A stretch of DNA of 37,445 nucleotides. Source: Gemmatimonadota bacterium. GTDB lineage: Bacteria > GCA-2686955. The stretch is from NCBI GenBank assembly GCA_002686955.1, contig NYZA01000239.1, positions 1 to 37,445 on the forward strand. The letters run 5' to 3'. A program made the position numbers and the translations under genes. Positions 8,678-17,143 of the stretch are shown in pieces. Positions within the stretch are counted from its first letter, which is position 1; the number at the start of each line of letters is the position of its first letter. Under the pieces are notes generated by a model. That model searched no databases. It worked only from the letters and a program-made list of their open reading frames with translations, and was not told the origin of the DNA.

Positions 8678-9840
8678 TCCCGTCGGTCAGGGAAGTTCGC
8701 GAAGACTACCTTCGCCACGTTCCAGCCGAGGTAGACCTCATCGTCGTCGAGGACCGGGCTCATGGGCGGATCGTGCCTTTTAGGCCCAACATGAAGGTGT
8801 TTGACCACCAGTCGCAAGATCGAATCATGGGCGCTGATCGGGATCTGATCCCGCGTGGCGGCGCGGCTTGTCGCAATTTCGGTTTCTATTTAGCATGGCG
8901 TGAGGAATATAAAGTCATCCTGACACTGGACGACGACTGCATCGTTCCGTCCGGTTATCTTCAGGCTCATGGTGGTCTCGGGCGCCATATCGATCTCCCG
9001 ACGGAGTCTTGTGCCGGATGGTACAACACCATTGCCGCTCTGGATCTACCTCCATCCCGCTATGCGCGGGGCTATCCCTACGAGGAGCGCTTCGAGAAGA
9101 GAATCCAACGCCGAATGACGCAAGGGCGAGTGGTGTGCAACCACGGGCTCTGGAGTCGACACCTCGATTTCAATGCCGTGGATCGCTACGCACAGCAACA
9201 CTATTCTGGCGAAGAGGCGATGGTGAGGCTGCGCGAGCCCACACTGCGGATCTAGGACAGCAAATTCCCGTTCTGCGGTATGAACTTCGGCTTCACACGC
9301 GAGATCGCGCCGATCGTTACACAAGTCCCACAGAATATCGAGATCATGGATCGGTATTCGCTCTGGCGCTTCGATGACATCTGGGGCGGCTACATCCTGC
9401 AGAGCCTTATCGCGCTCAAGGGTGATGCCATCACCATCGGCGATCCCGTAGTGGTGCACACCAAGGCCGGAGATTTGCGTCGCGAGGTCTCGGGGGAACA
9501 CTACGGACATCTCGTTTCGCCCTATTTCTACGATTTGGTGGACCGGGCCGTCGAAGACTGCTCGCCGATGGCACCGTACGCCGAGGCCTATGCTGCATTC
9601 GCTCAGGGGTTCCGCGGTGCCGTGGATCGGGGGGTTCCTAGTGGCTATCGCCCCCTGCTTCGTGCCTTGGGGCTCTTCTTCGAACGCTGGTCCGAGCTCT
9701 TCCTTAGCGACTCTGCCCTCGCCAGTGCTCCGTTCGCGCGCCCCGCCGACGCGAATATGTGGTCCATTCAGACAGGTCAAGCGGGGGGAACGGGGACGCT
9801 TCCCTTTTCTACGTCGGGCGACGGGACCGAATCCCCATGA
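8638..9840 (+). pseudogene. GT75-type glycosyltransferase (reversibly glycosylated polypeptide family), interrupted by TAG
   Basis: One frame of 401 codons is broken only by a TAG at 9253-9255 (codon 206). Both halves resemble the GT75/reversibly glycosylated polypeptide family, whose plant members interconvert UDP-arabinopyranose and UDP-arabinofuranose and self-glycosylate. Visible landmarks are CRNFGF (about residue 79), the nucleotide-sugar/metal motif LTLDDDC (DDD at 98-100), ARGYPYEER, CNHGLWSRHLDFNA, then after the stop FPFCGMNFGFTRE and RFDDIWGGYIL. The break falls inside the conserved core, so the 205-residue product should be inactive. The internal ATG at 9280 sits within a core strand and has no evident ribosome site. 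The start (ATG 8638) overlaps the radical SAM gene, and the end overlaps the next start as ATGA. It is a recent nonsense mutation, a readthrough case or a sequencing error. Confidence 0.75.
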
Positions 9841-10688
9841 GGCAGAGCACCCTCCCGAGCGCGGGCACCGATGGCTCCGTCACCGGGGCGCCGGCTTGCC
9901 GCAACGGGGAACCCGGCGGGCGCCGAGTTCGATCTTCCCCGAAGTTTCACATCGACGCACGGTGCTTCCCTCACAATCACTATCCTCTGCTCAAGGCCCT
10001 CTATCGCGCGCCCGCATACCGCCTGGCTCCTTATCTGCACCGCTGGGGATTCTCCGCCGACGCGATCAGTTGCATCGGCTTTCTCCTGGGGGCCGGGGCC
10101 GCCCTTGGTCTCGCGCTCGGGGAGGCATCGATCTCTCTGGTCGCGGTGTGTCTTCTGCACCTATCCATGCTGCTCGACTATGCGGACGGTGAAGTTGCGC
10201 GCCTCGCGGGGGAAGGGACGGTACACGGCGCGTGGCTCGAGATCGGGCTCGATCGACTGCAGTTCAATTTGATTGTGGTCGGACTGGCGATCGGGGCGAT
10301 TCGCACGGGCACGGCTCCCGACCAGGTCTGGCTGGCTGCTTTCGCCGCTCTCTCCGCCTTCATCTTTGGTCGCTACCTCACCCAATGGCGCCGAGAGCTG
10401 ATCAAAGACCCTCTGCGCGATCTCCGGCAAGGGATCGATGAGGCGCGACCACGCTGGTGGCGCACTTCAATCGTTGTTCTATGGCGCGAGCTCAATCTCT
10501 ACTACGAAGTTTGGTTGTGGGGCGTCTCGATTATTGTACTCGTCTGGGGTCCAGCGTGGGCGCTGTGGGCCACTGCAATCTATGGTTGGCCTCGTAGCCT
10601 CGCGCAGTGGTTTGTTGGTCTGAAGCGCGCGCTGGACATCGATCGGGCGCGCATTCATGGTCAGCTCAGCCGGAATACAAGGGAATGA
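9837..10688 (+). CDS. CDP-alcohol phosphatidyltransferase family membrane protein
   Basis: This 283-residue membrane protein contains the CDP-alcohol phosphotransferase signature DxxDGxxAR(x8)G(x3)D(x3)D at residues 114-139: DYADGEVAR, then Gly131 and Asp139. The third acidic position (135) is Glu instead of Asp (GAWLEIGLD). The family transfers a phospho-alcohol from a CDP-activated donor to an alcohol acceptor, in phospholipid or phosphoglycan synthesis; the Asp residues bind metal and the last acts in catalysis. Several hydrophobic helices surround the motif (about 75-115, 140-180 and 230-260). The start was chosen as ATG 9837, which overlaps the previous stop as ATGA; an upstream in-frame start at 9759 would lie inside the previous gene. 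In this locus a role in adding a phospho-alditol or lipid anchor to the glycan is plausible. Confidence 0.85.
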   Translation: MRQSTLPSAGTDGSVTGAPACRNGEPGGRRVRSSPKFHIDARCFPHNHYPLLKALYRAPAYRLAPYLHRWGFSADAISCIGFLLGAGAALGLALGEASISLVAVCLLHLSMLLDYADGEVARLAGEGTVHGAWLEIGLDRLQFNLIVVGLAIGAIRTGTAPDQVWLAAFAALSAFIFGRYLTQWRRELIKDPLRDLRQGIDEARPRWWRTSIVVLWRELNLYYEVWLWGVSIIVLVWGPAWALWATAIYGWPRSLAQWFVGLKRALDIDRARIHGQLSRNTRE

Positions 10689-12004
10689 TGATGAGATCCA
10701 AGCTCGAGCGACATTGTCGCCACCTGGTTATCGTGGGTCGGTCCGTTGCTGTCGAGAACGTCGACGGAAGCCTTCGGATCAAGGCAGAATGTCACGACTA
10801 TATTCGCGATATCTCCATCCCCTTCGAAAAGACGACGGTCATTCAGCCCGTATTGGGCTCGGGGGACCCGAGTCTGCGGGACCAACTCTCCGGCTACCGT
10901 CACCCTCTTCCACCCCGCGTCGATTTCGTCCCCATCCCCGATGACTTCACCAAACAAGATGGCTTCTTGCGCTCCGTACAGCGAGTCGCCCGCCAGCTGA
11001 ACACGATTCGCACGCATTTGCGTGTTGCCGACGCGGCGTTGATCAACACTCCCTCCTATCGAGGCTTTGGCGCGCTGGTCTGGGCCCGAATCCATGGTGT
11101 CCCCTTTGTCGCGCACTGCGCCGCGCGTCTTCATCGTCGCAGCTACGATCCGCTGGAACAGAAGGGGGTGCGCGCTCTGGCGACGTGGATCAAGGAGTTG
11201 GGGCAGAAGGTCTTTGAGCTGAGCGCACTCGCTTTCGCTCCAGCGCGAACCGTGGATGGTCCCGATCTACTGGCGACCTTCGGTCACCTGCCTGGGATCA
11301 CGAAACACTCTCCCCCCATCGTCAGTTTCGACTCCGAGAGAGTGCGGCAGCTACGTGCGAAGCGCGAGGAGCCGCCGCGGTCCTCCCCAACCATTCTGCA
11401 CGTCGGAGCCCTGGTGCCCCGCAAAAACATCGATACCATCATTGCCGCGGTGGCGGAGCTCAGAGCATCGCATGCCGGCGCTCGTCTCGTCCTGGTCGGG
11501 ACCTCCGCCTCCTCCCACAAAGAGGAGCTCGAGGAGTTGGCGAGGGGTCTCTTGCCTGCGCCCGGCGCATGCGAGTTCACCGGATACGTCGGCGATCCCG
11601 ACGAGAAGCACCAGCGTTTCGCCGGGGCCGATCTGCTGGTCTGCGCCAGCTACGCCGAAGGTTTTCCCCGCGTGATCTACGAAGCGTTGGCGGCGGACAT
11701 TCCGGTCGTGGCAACCGATCTGCCGGGCTACCGAGAAAACATGCCCGATGGTGCCATGGAGCTTCTGGAAGCTGGCAAGGATCCGGTGGCCTTGGCGGCG
11801 AGCATGCGTCGTGCGCTGACGCCCCCCCGGGTCAAGGAGATGCAGCTCCGGGGAGGAGCGCGGGCACGGGCGATGATGTCCCAGAGCTCTCCAGCATTGG
11901 CACTCGCGCTGCTCGCGGCCCAAGGAGTACCGGTCGATGTGGGGCCGGCCCCATGCACAGCTGCCGGCACGTCCAACTCCGGGCGCGCCGGATGCCGGGC
12001 GTGA
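10685..12004 (+). CDS. GT4-family glycosyltransferase (GT-B fold)
   Basis: The C-terminal half has the hallmarks of retaining GT4 enzymes: HVGALVPRKNIDTIIAAVAE opening the donor-binding domain, then ASYAEGFPRVIYEALAADIPVV containing the EX7E motif (EGFPRVIYE), and DLPGYRENM. The N-terminal acceptor domain is less conserved. It is predicted to transfer a sugar from a nucleotide donor to a lipid-linked glycan on the cytoplasmic face. Three consecutive ATG codons occur at 10685, 10688 and 10691. The first overlaps the preceding TGA as ATGA, while an AAGGGA just upstream is better spaced for the second or third, so the exact start is uncertain by two residues. Product length is about 439 residues. 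The C-terminal 40 residues are low-complexity and probably dispensable. Confidence 0.88.
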   Translation: MMMRSKLERHCRHLVIVGRSVAVENVDGSLRIKAECHDYIRDISIPFEKTTVIQPVLGSGDPSLRDQLSGYRHPLPPRVDFVPIPDDFTKQDGFLRSVQRVARQLNTIRTHLRVADAALINTPSYRGFGALVWARIHGVPFVAHCAARLHRRSYDPLEQKGVRALATWIKELGQKVFELSALAFAPARTVDGPDLLATFGHLPGITKHSPPIVSFDSERVRQLRAKREEPPRSSPTILHVGALVPRKNIDTIIAAVAELRASHAGARLVLVGTSASSHKEELEELARGLLPAPGACEFTGYVGDPDEKHQRFAGADLLVCASYAEGFPRVIYEALAADIPVVATDLPGYRENMPDGAMELLEAGKDPVALAASMRRALTPPRVKEMQLRGGARARAMMSQSSPALALALLAAQGVPVDVGPAPCTAAGTSNSGRAGCRA

Positions 12005-12049
12005 ACGTGCGCGGAACCCCTCTCCCTTGAGCCGGTGCGACCCCACGCG

Positions 12050-13498
12050 ATGACCCACACGCTACGAGACCAGCGAGGAACTTCGCTGCTCTTGCTAGCA
12101 TCGGCGCTGCTCGGGTTTGGATTGTCGTCACCCATGGGCGGTCTTGTCGCTCTCGGCGTACTGTTCGTTTCGACCTACGCAGTCGCCCTTCTGTGCCCCG
12201 CCTGGTATCCGCTAGCACTGTGGTTCGCGGCAGCTCCCATTCTGCGCTTTTTCATCAAAGTGAACCTACCGGCCGGAGTGCCTGACCTCAACGCCGAGCG
12301 CATACTGCTGCTCTTCGCCATCGTCGCCATTGCTCCTCGCCTCTTCGAGTGCGGCGTCCGCCTCCGCTCGAATGCCACCTTCCTGCTGCCGACAGCCGGC
12401 TTGGCGCTCTACGTCCTACTACGAACACTATCGATCCGGGACTCTCCGGCGGGGATCGCTGAAGCAGGGCGGCTCGCGCTGAATGGGGTCTGGGTGCCCT
12501 TCTTCCTGTATCTCCTGACCCTTGCGACAGTGTGCCGGCGCGAGCAGATGGATGATCTCATGCGAGCGGTCATCGCCGTTCTGGCGTTGGGCGGGGCTTT
12601 GGGAATCGCGGAGGTCTTGCTCAACCTCGAGCAGAACATCATGGTTCATCTTGGCGGTGGCAACGATGAAACCTACCAGGTCTGGCATAGTGGCGGCCTG
12701 CGTCGGGCCGCCGGTCCCTTCGCCAATCCCGCCACACTTGGTGGCGTCGCCGGCCTGGCGTCCCTGTTCGCGCACCGCAGATTGCTCGAGGTGAAGACAG
12801 CCCCGGGCGCGACCGCCCTGATGACCTGGTCAGCGCTCTGTCTCTTCTTCTGCATGACCCGGGGGCCGTGGGTAGCGACGCTTGCCGGCCACCTCGTACT
12901 TCTGTCGGTCACGCGCCGCCTCTCCGTGATGGTCAAGGTATTGATGGTCGCGGTGCTCTTCGTCGGCCCCCTGCTCGTCGGAACGGCTAGGCATCTCGAG
13001 AAGGCCCAGCAACGCGTTCATGATCAGGGCACCATTTATGCTCGCCTCGCTCTGGCGGACAGAGGGCTACAGATGATCAGTGAGAGCCCGGGGCGCGGCC
13101 AGGGCATGGGCGCTTTCAACGCGCTGAACAACACCTATCACTCTGCGCTCGCCAACCCGCAACGGCTGATCAGCCACAACACCTACATCACCACGGCGGT
13201 GGATTCCGGCCTGGTTGCGTTGGCCCCTCTCTTCTTCGCGATCGGCTACTTGCTACGGCAGGGTTGGCAAAGAGCGAAACGCACGAACCGGTGGGGGCGG
13301 GGCCGGATTGCCTTTCTGATGGGAGGCATCACCCTTTTCCTGGTGCAAGGCATGTTTATCGACTTGACCCACGCAAACTACGACGGCGCGCTCTTGCTTT
13401 GTCTCATGGGCATGCTGATCATCGAATTGGGTTTGCCCCGCGACAAGCGTGCTACCAGTGCACCCAGGGTCCTGGCTCTGGAGCGCAAGGCGTGGTAG
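12050..13498 (+). CDS. O-antigen ligase/polymerase-like (Wzy/WaaL-type) membrane protein
   Basis: The protein, about 482 residues, is hydrophobic almost throughout, with about ten to twelve predicted membrane helices. A larger loop lies in the C-terminal third, containing RGQGMGAFNALNNTYH and then SHNTYITTAVDSGLVAL. The 'HN-Y---E/DSGL' pattern is characteristic of the O-antigen ligase/polymerase superfamily, which polymerises or transfers lipid-linked glycan repeats on the periplasmic side. A TRGPW motif follows one of the central helices, also usual in this family. ATG 12050 was preferred over the in-frame GTG at 12035. The end overlaps the start of the next glycosyltransferase. It is the only candidate polymer-forming step in the locus; no Wzx-type flippase is visible inside the window. 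Confidence 0.85.
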   Translation: MTHTLRDQRGTSLLLLASALLGFGLSSPMGGLVALGVLFVSTYAVALLCPAWYPLALWFAAAPILRFFIKVNLPAGVPDLNAERILLLFAIVAIAPRLFECGVRLRSNATFLLPTAGLALYVLLRTLSIRDSPAGIAEAGRLALNGVWVPFFLYLLTLATVCRREQMDDLMRAVIAVLALGGALGIAEVLLNLEQNIMVHLGGGNDETYQVWHSGGLRRAAGPFANPATLGGVAGLASLFAHRRLLEVKTAPGATALMTWSALCLFFCMTRGPWVATLAGHLVLLSVTRRLSVMVKVLMVAVLFVGPLLVGTARHLEKAQQRVHDQGTIYARLALADRGLQMISESPGRGQGMGAFNALNNTYHSALANPQRLISHNTYITTAVDSGLVALAPLFFAIGYLLRQGWQRAKRTNRWGRGRIAFLMGGITLFLVQGMFIDLTHANYDGALLLCLMGMLIIELGLPRDKRATSAPRVLALERKAW

Positions 13499-14706
13499 CT
13501 CCACACCTGAGCGGACGAAGCTCCTTGCCGGAGTCTTGCCCTCGAAAACGAAGCGACGGCCCCCTGCGCTACGCGATCATCACGAATGACTTTCGGGCGG
13601 ATCGAGGGGCGGAGATCGTGGTTCAACGCCAAGCCCGAGAGCTCGAAAGACGCGGTGTCCAGGTCTATCTCGCCGGAGTTGGAGCCGACGGGCCCCTACC
13701 GCGACACTTGGGCCTGGCCGCCGAGCGAATTGCGCGCTTCGAGCGGGGGGGAGTCGGCGCCGTGATCGGCCTGGCTCGTTGGTTGCGCGGAAGCCGCTGC
13801 GAGGTGGTACACAGCCATTTGGATCGCGCGAACACCCTCGCCATTCCCGCCGCCTGGCTGGCGGGCGTGCGGACCATCCTCTCGACGCAGCACACCATCT
13901 GGCCCGTCCGTCGCCGGCGTCGTCTCTGGCTCAATCGAATCCTGGCGCGGTTCGCATCGAGAGTGGTGGTCGTCAGCGCCGCCATGGGAGAGTGGCTGGT
14001 GGCCGAGGAGGGGATTCCGGCTTCAAAGATCCTGCACGTGCCAAATCCCGTGTCGGTACAGGACGATCTACGCACACCGACCTTGGCTCGGGCGCAACTC
14101 GACTTGCCACCGCGCGTTCCGATCATCTCGAGTGTCGGGGCGTTGGTCCCGGAGAAGGACCCCTTCCTGCTGCTGCGGGCGTTTGCGCGGGTGCGCAAGG
14201 CGCTTCCTCGGGCCCTGCTCGTCGTGGCCGGCGATGGGCCTCTGCGCGCTTCGCTCGAGTCGGTTTCCCAGCGGAGGTTCCCCGCGGGCAGCGTGCGTTG
14301 GCTTGGCCATCTCGCGGATCCCTCTACCGTGTTGCGTGCCGCCGATCTCTTCGTCCTGTCGTCGAAGAGGGAAGGCTTGCCTCTGGTTCTTCTGGAGAGC
14401 GCGGTGCAAGGGGCGCCACGAATCGCCACCGCCGTGGGCGGAGTGCGTGACACCATTCGCGATGGCGAGACCGGCTTGCTGGTTGCGCCAGGAGATTGCG
14501 AAGCACTGGCGGGCGCCATGCTCGAGCTTCTGCGCAACCCGGACCGTGCCCGGGAGATTGCGCTGGCCGCTCGGGATGAAGTCTCGCGCAAGCACGACGT
14601 GCGCCACAGTGTCGACACAATCCTGCGCCTGCTGCGCGACGATGCGGGAGCTGCGATCGAGCATCGGTGGAAAGCGCGGCGCACGATCGAAGCGCTCCTC
14701 CGATAG
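13492..14706 (+). CDS. GT4-family glycosyltransferase
   Basis: This enzyme of about 404 residues has an N-terminal Rossmann-like acceptor domain (YAIITNDFRADRGAEIVV, with a glycine-rich loop before the first long helix). A clear GT4 donor domain follows: SVGALVPEKDPFLLLRAF, VVAGDGPLR, then the EX7E motif in REGLPLVLLESAVQGAP, and ATAVGGVRDTI with DGETGLLV. It is predicted to add a sugar during lipid-linked glycan assembly. An open frame reaches back to 13264, but that part lies inside the previous gene and has no protein-like features. GTG 13492, overlapping the TAG of the polymerase gene, is the likely start. The 3' end lies inside the right copy of the 57-bp repeat. Confidence 0.87.
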   Translation: MVAPHLSGRSSLPESCPRKRSDGPLRYAIITNDFRADRGAEIVVQRQARELERRGVQVYLAGVGADGPLPRHLGLAAERIARFERGGVGAVIGLARWLRGSRCEVVHSHLDRANTLAIPAAWLAGVRTILSTQHTIWPVRRRRRLWLNRILARFASRVVVVSAAMGEWLVAEEGIPASKILHVPNPVSVQDDLRTPTLARAQLDLPPRVPIISSVGALVPEKDPFLLLRAFARVRKALPRALLVVAGDGPLRASLESVSQRRFPAGSVRWLGHLADPSTVLRAADLFVLSSKREGLPLVLLESAVQGAPRIATAVGGVRDTIRDGETGLLVAPGDCEALAGAMLELLRNPDRAREIALAARDEVSRKHDVRHSVDTILRLLRDDAGAAIEHRWKARRTIEALLR

Positions 14707-14737
14707 CCGGCCGGAAACCGCCCCCGTACAGCGGGAG
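14681..14737 (+). repeat. Right copy of the 57-bp direct repeat
   Basis: It matches 6364-6420 at about 49 of 57 positions in the same orientation. The copy covers the last eight codons and stop of the GT4 gene and continues for about 30 bp into the gap before the GT-C gene. Together the two copies enclose about 8.3 kb containing seven sugar-polymer genes. The mismatches show the copies are not recent perfect duplicates. Confidence 0.7.
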
Positions 14738-14779
14738 CCTCGCTTGCATCCGCACCGTAACGGCTGGCAGAATCGCGCG

Positions 14780-16423
14780 ATGTCGCCGCCCCGCTCCGTC
14801 CTGATCGGAATCCTGGTTATTCCCTGGCTCGCCACCGCGCTGGTCGCGACCGGCTGGATCGGGCTCCCCGAAGACCATGTCTTCTCCGGTTTCTGCCAGG
14901 GTGACGAGCTCGTCTACACCGCCAAGTCGCTCGAAATCATCGAGGGCGGGAACCGCTTTACCTACGGAAACCCCTTCTCGGAAGACCCCGATACGCCTGC
15001 CGTTTACGTCAGCCTGATTTTCACCGCGATCGGCTGGATCTGGCGGTGGACCGGGATCGAACCGGTCTGGATTCTGTGGGGGGGGCGGATCGTCGGAGGC
15101 TCGATTGCGCTGGCATTGGCGTGGCGACTGATTCGGCTCTGTGTCGGCGAGAACCCGAGCGCCGCCCGCTGGTGTTTCTATTGGGTGGCGCTGGGGAGCG
15201 GACTCGGGTGGATCTTCACATCGACACATGGCGCGATGCTGGAGCTACACCGTTCCTTCGATCCGATCTTCGCGGGAGGGGGCGGCGAGGGCCTGCAGCT
15301 CTTCGGATGGCTGGCGGACCGGGTCAGACCGACCGTCCCGAAGCACTACTCTCCAGGGATCTTCACGACGATCGTGCACTCCTACGCGGCGATATACCAG
15401 GCGTTCTTCATCGCCACCTGCCTCGCCCTCGCCGAGCGACGACGGACCGCCGCGGTAATCCTCTTCACCCTCACCTATTGGGCACACCCGTGGGCCGGAT
15501 CGATGCTGCTCTGCCTGGGGGGCACCTTCTTGGCGATCGAGCTGGCCCTCGAACGCGACAGGGCCGATCTCGTGGCTGGAGTGCTCTTCGCCCTGATCGG
15601 GTCTGTCTGGCTCTACTACTACACAGCCTTCCTCAACTCGATCCCGGAGGCGCGGCTGCACGCGGAACAGGTACGGAATCCCCCGTACGCATGGCGAACA
15701 CCGACCACCTACTTGCCCCAGTACATCGGAGTGTGGGGGACCGCGATCCTCGCGCCAATCGTGCTCCTCCCGATGCGGGGTACTTGGAGGCGCGTCTTGC
15801 GATCCCGCGCGGAGCGGCTAGTGGTCATCTGGGTCCTGATCTGCTTCATCATTCTGAACAACTTCCGCTTCCTCGACTCACCATTGCAGCCCGATCAACT
15901 CGGTGGGCGGTGGCTCTGGCTGCCTCTGGTGATTCTGGCGACGATGTCACTGATCCGGTTTCGGCCGACGCCGAGCCGGCGAGCTCTCGCTCTGATGGTG
16001 TTGGTTTCCCTTCCGGAAAGTGCGCGACTCTCATACGACTACTTCGTTCGCGGCGTCAGACACAGTCGCGTCCTGGTTCGGCCCACGAGCATGACCGCGG
16101 TCGTGCAAGCGGTCTCGGAGCTACCGGGGCGCCGATTCGTCTTCGCGGACGATCCCGACATAGCCAACGTCATCGTTGCCCACACACCTCATCGCGCCTA
16201 CTACAGCCACTGGAACGAGACCCCTCACCTGATCGAGCGGCAAGAGCTCCTGGCTCACTTCGCGAAGGCGCCATCGGTCTCGATCCCCGACAGCCTGGGT
16301 GCGGAACTCTGGGTCTTGAGCACCGAGTCGGCATCGCGCGTGAGCCCTAACATCGCGGAGCTCGGAACGGTCCTGCATCGATCGAACGACTACATCGTGC
16401 TCGAACGTCGTCCTGGACCCTGA
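14780..16423 (+). CDS. Polytopic membrane protein, GT-C glycosyltransferase-like
   Basis: The product is about 547 residues with about ten hydrophobic segments. After the first helix comes a large extracytoplasmic loop with FCQGDELVYTAKSLEI, which could supply the acidic catalytic site seen in the first loop of GT-C enzymes. A second loop holds THGAMLELHRSFDPIF. The C-terminal 110 residues are soluble (FVFADDPDIANVIVAHTPHRAYYSHWNE). I do not recognise a specific family; comparison with PMT/ArnT-type or other GT-C transferases is based on topology. An open frame extends upstream to 14132 but runs through the GT4 gene in another frame; ATG 14780 gives the first membrane helix directly. It follows the repeat-bounded locus on the same strand and may belong to it or to the ancestral flank. 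Confidence 0.7.
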   Translation: MSPPRSVLIGILVIPWLATALVATGWIGLPEDHVFSGFCQGDELVYTAKSLEIIEGGNRFTYGNPFSEDPDTPAVYVSLIFTAIGWIWRWTGIEPVWILWGGRIVGGSIALALAWRLIRLCVGENPSAARWCFYWVALGSGLGWIFTSTHGAMLELHRSFDPIFAGGGGEGLQLFGWLADRVRPTVPKHYSPGIFTTIVHSYAAIYQAFFIATCLALAERRRTAAVILFTLTYWAHPWAGSMLLCLGGTFLAIELALERDRADLVAGVLFALIGSVWLYYYTAFLNSIPEARLHAEQVRNPPYAWRTPTTYLPQYIGVWGTAILAPIVLLPMRGTWRRVLRSRAERLVVIWVLICFIILNNFRFLDSPLQPDQLGGRWLWLPLVILATMSLIRFRPTPSRRALALMVLVSLPESARLSYDYFVRGVRHSRVLVRPTSMTAVVQAVSELPGRRFVFADDPDIANVIVAHTPHRAYYSHWNETPHLIERQELLAHFAKAPSVSIPDSLGAELWVLSTESASRVSPNIAELGTVLHRSNDYIVLERRPGP

Positions 16424-16551
16424 TCAAGTACCCTCTTTTCGGGCCAGCGCGAAGCAAGACGATCCCACGGGCAGATCGATGCCGCGCCCTGGTCATGCGG
16501 GTCGGCGGATTCGCCGTGGCTGCGAAACGAGCGCCCGCGCGCCGGATCGAG

Positions 16552-17097
16552 TCAACGCCGAGAAGCCGCCCGAATCTCGTCGACGACCCAGGTACCCGCT
16601 TCACGCCTGAGCGAGATCACCAGGCGGGAACGGTGCACGCCTCCAGTTCGCTCATCCACATAGCGCCAGTCGAAAACGGCATGCGGGGCGTCTCCGCTCG
16701 CCCGATAGCGGTTGAGATCAAACTTCCGGGTCTGTGTACGGTCGAAGAGGCGTTTGAAGAAGAAGTAGCCCTGCGCCGGCCCGTACTCGCCCGCGCGGGC
16801 CGCGCCCCCCACATCGATCGCCACACGTCTGTCACCGAAGGCCCTGAGCAGCAACGAGAGATCCTCGGTCCGCCACGCCGTGGCGATCTGCTCCAGCAAT
16901 GCGCGCGGACTGAGCTCGCGGGTCGAGCTCTCCGCCGCGTCGGATCGACCGCGCGTGGGCGCGGCTGGCGTAACCGTACGGGCGGATCCGGGCGCCTGCG
17001 CGCTCGCAGCCAAGGCGCCCGTCAAAATGAGCAGCGATGAAAGTAGGGCCAGTCTCACGGTCGCTCCAAAGGGAAGGATCACCTTCCTCCCCCTCAA
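16552..17097 (-). CDS. Small secreted NTF2/DUF4783-like protein
   Basis: The 181-residue protein has a classical signal peptide (positive start MRGRKVILP, hydrophobic LALLSSLLILTGALAASAQA, likely cleavage after AQA near residue 34), a Pro/Thr/Arg-rich linker and a folded domain of about 110 residues. The domain pattern (ALLEQIATAWRTEDLSLLLRAFGD, then YFFFKRLFDRT, then FDWRYVDERTGGVHRSRLVISL, ending WVVDEIRAA) matches NTF2-like alpha+beta proteins such as DUF4783. No catalytic residue can be named. It lies 46 bp downstream of secF on the same strand and is probably the last gene of that operon. It is convergent with the GT-C gene across a 128-bp gap in which I see no clear terminator. Confidence 0.65.
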   Translation of the reverse strand: MRGRKVILPFGATVRLALLSSLLILTGALAASAQAPGSARTVTPAAPTRGRSDAAESSTRELSPRALLEQIATAWRTEDLSLLLRAFGDRRVAIDVGGAARAGEYGPAQGYFFFKRLFDRTQTRKFDLNRYRASGDAPHAVFDWRYVDERTGGVHRSRLVISLRREAGTWVVDEIRAASRR

Positions 17098-17143
17098 AGA
17101 TAAGCCACGGACGCCGCCAACTCAAAGCGGAACGACGTCGCGG

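Noticed and set aside
13264-13491. Extended N-terminus of the second GT4 enzyme
   Set aside because: The extension lies in the polymerase gene in another frame, has no protein-like pattern, and GTG 13492 fits the overlap style of the locus.
14132-14779. Extended N-terminus of the GT-C gene
   Set aside because: These codons are a shadow of the GT4 gene; the membrane protein begins at ATG 14780.
16424-16551. Possible terminator between the GT-C and NTF2-like genes
   Set aside because: A short T-run occurs near 16434-16439 but I could not find a convincing stem before it.
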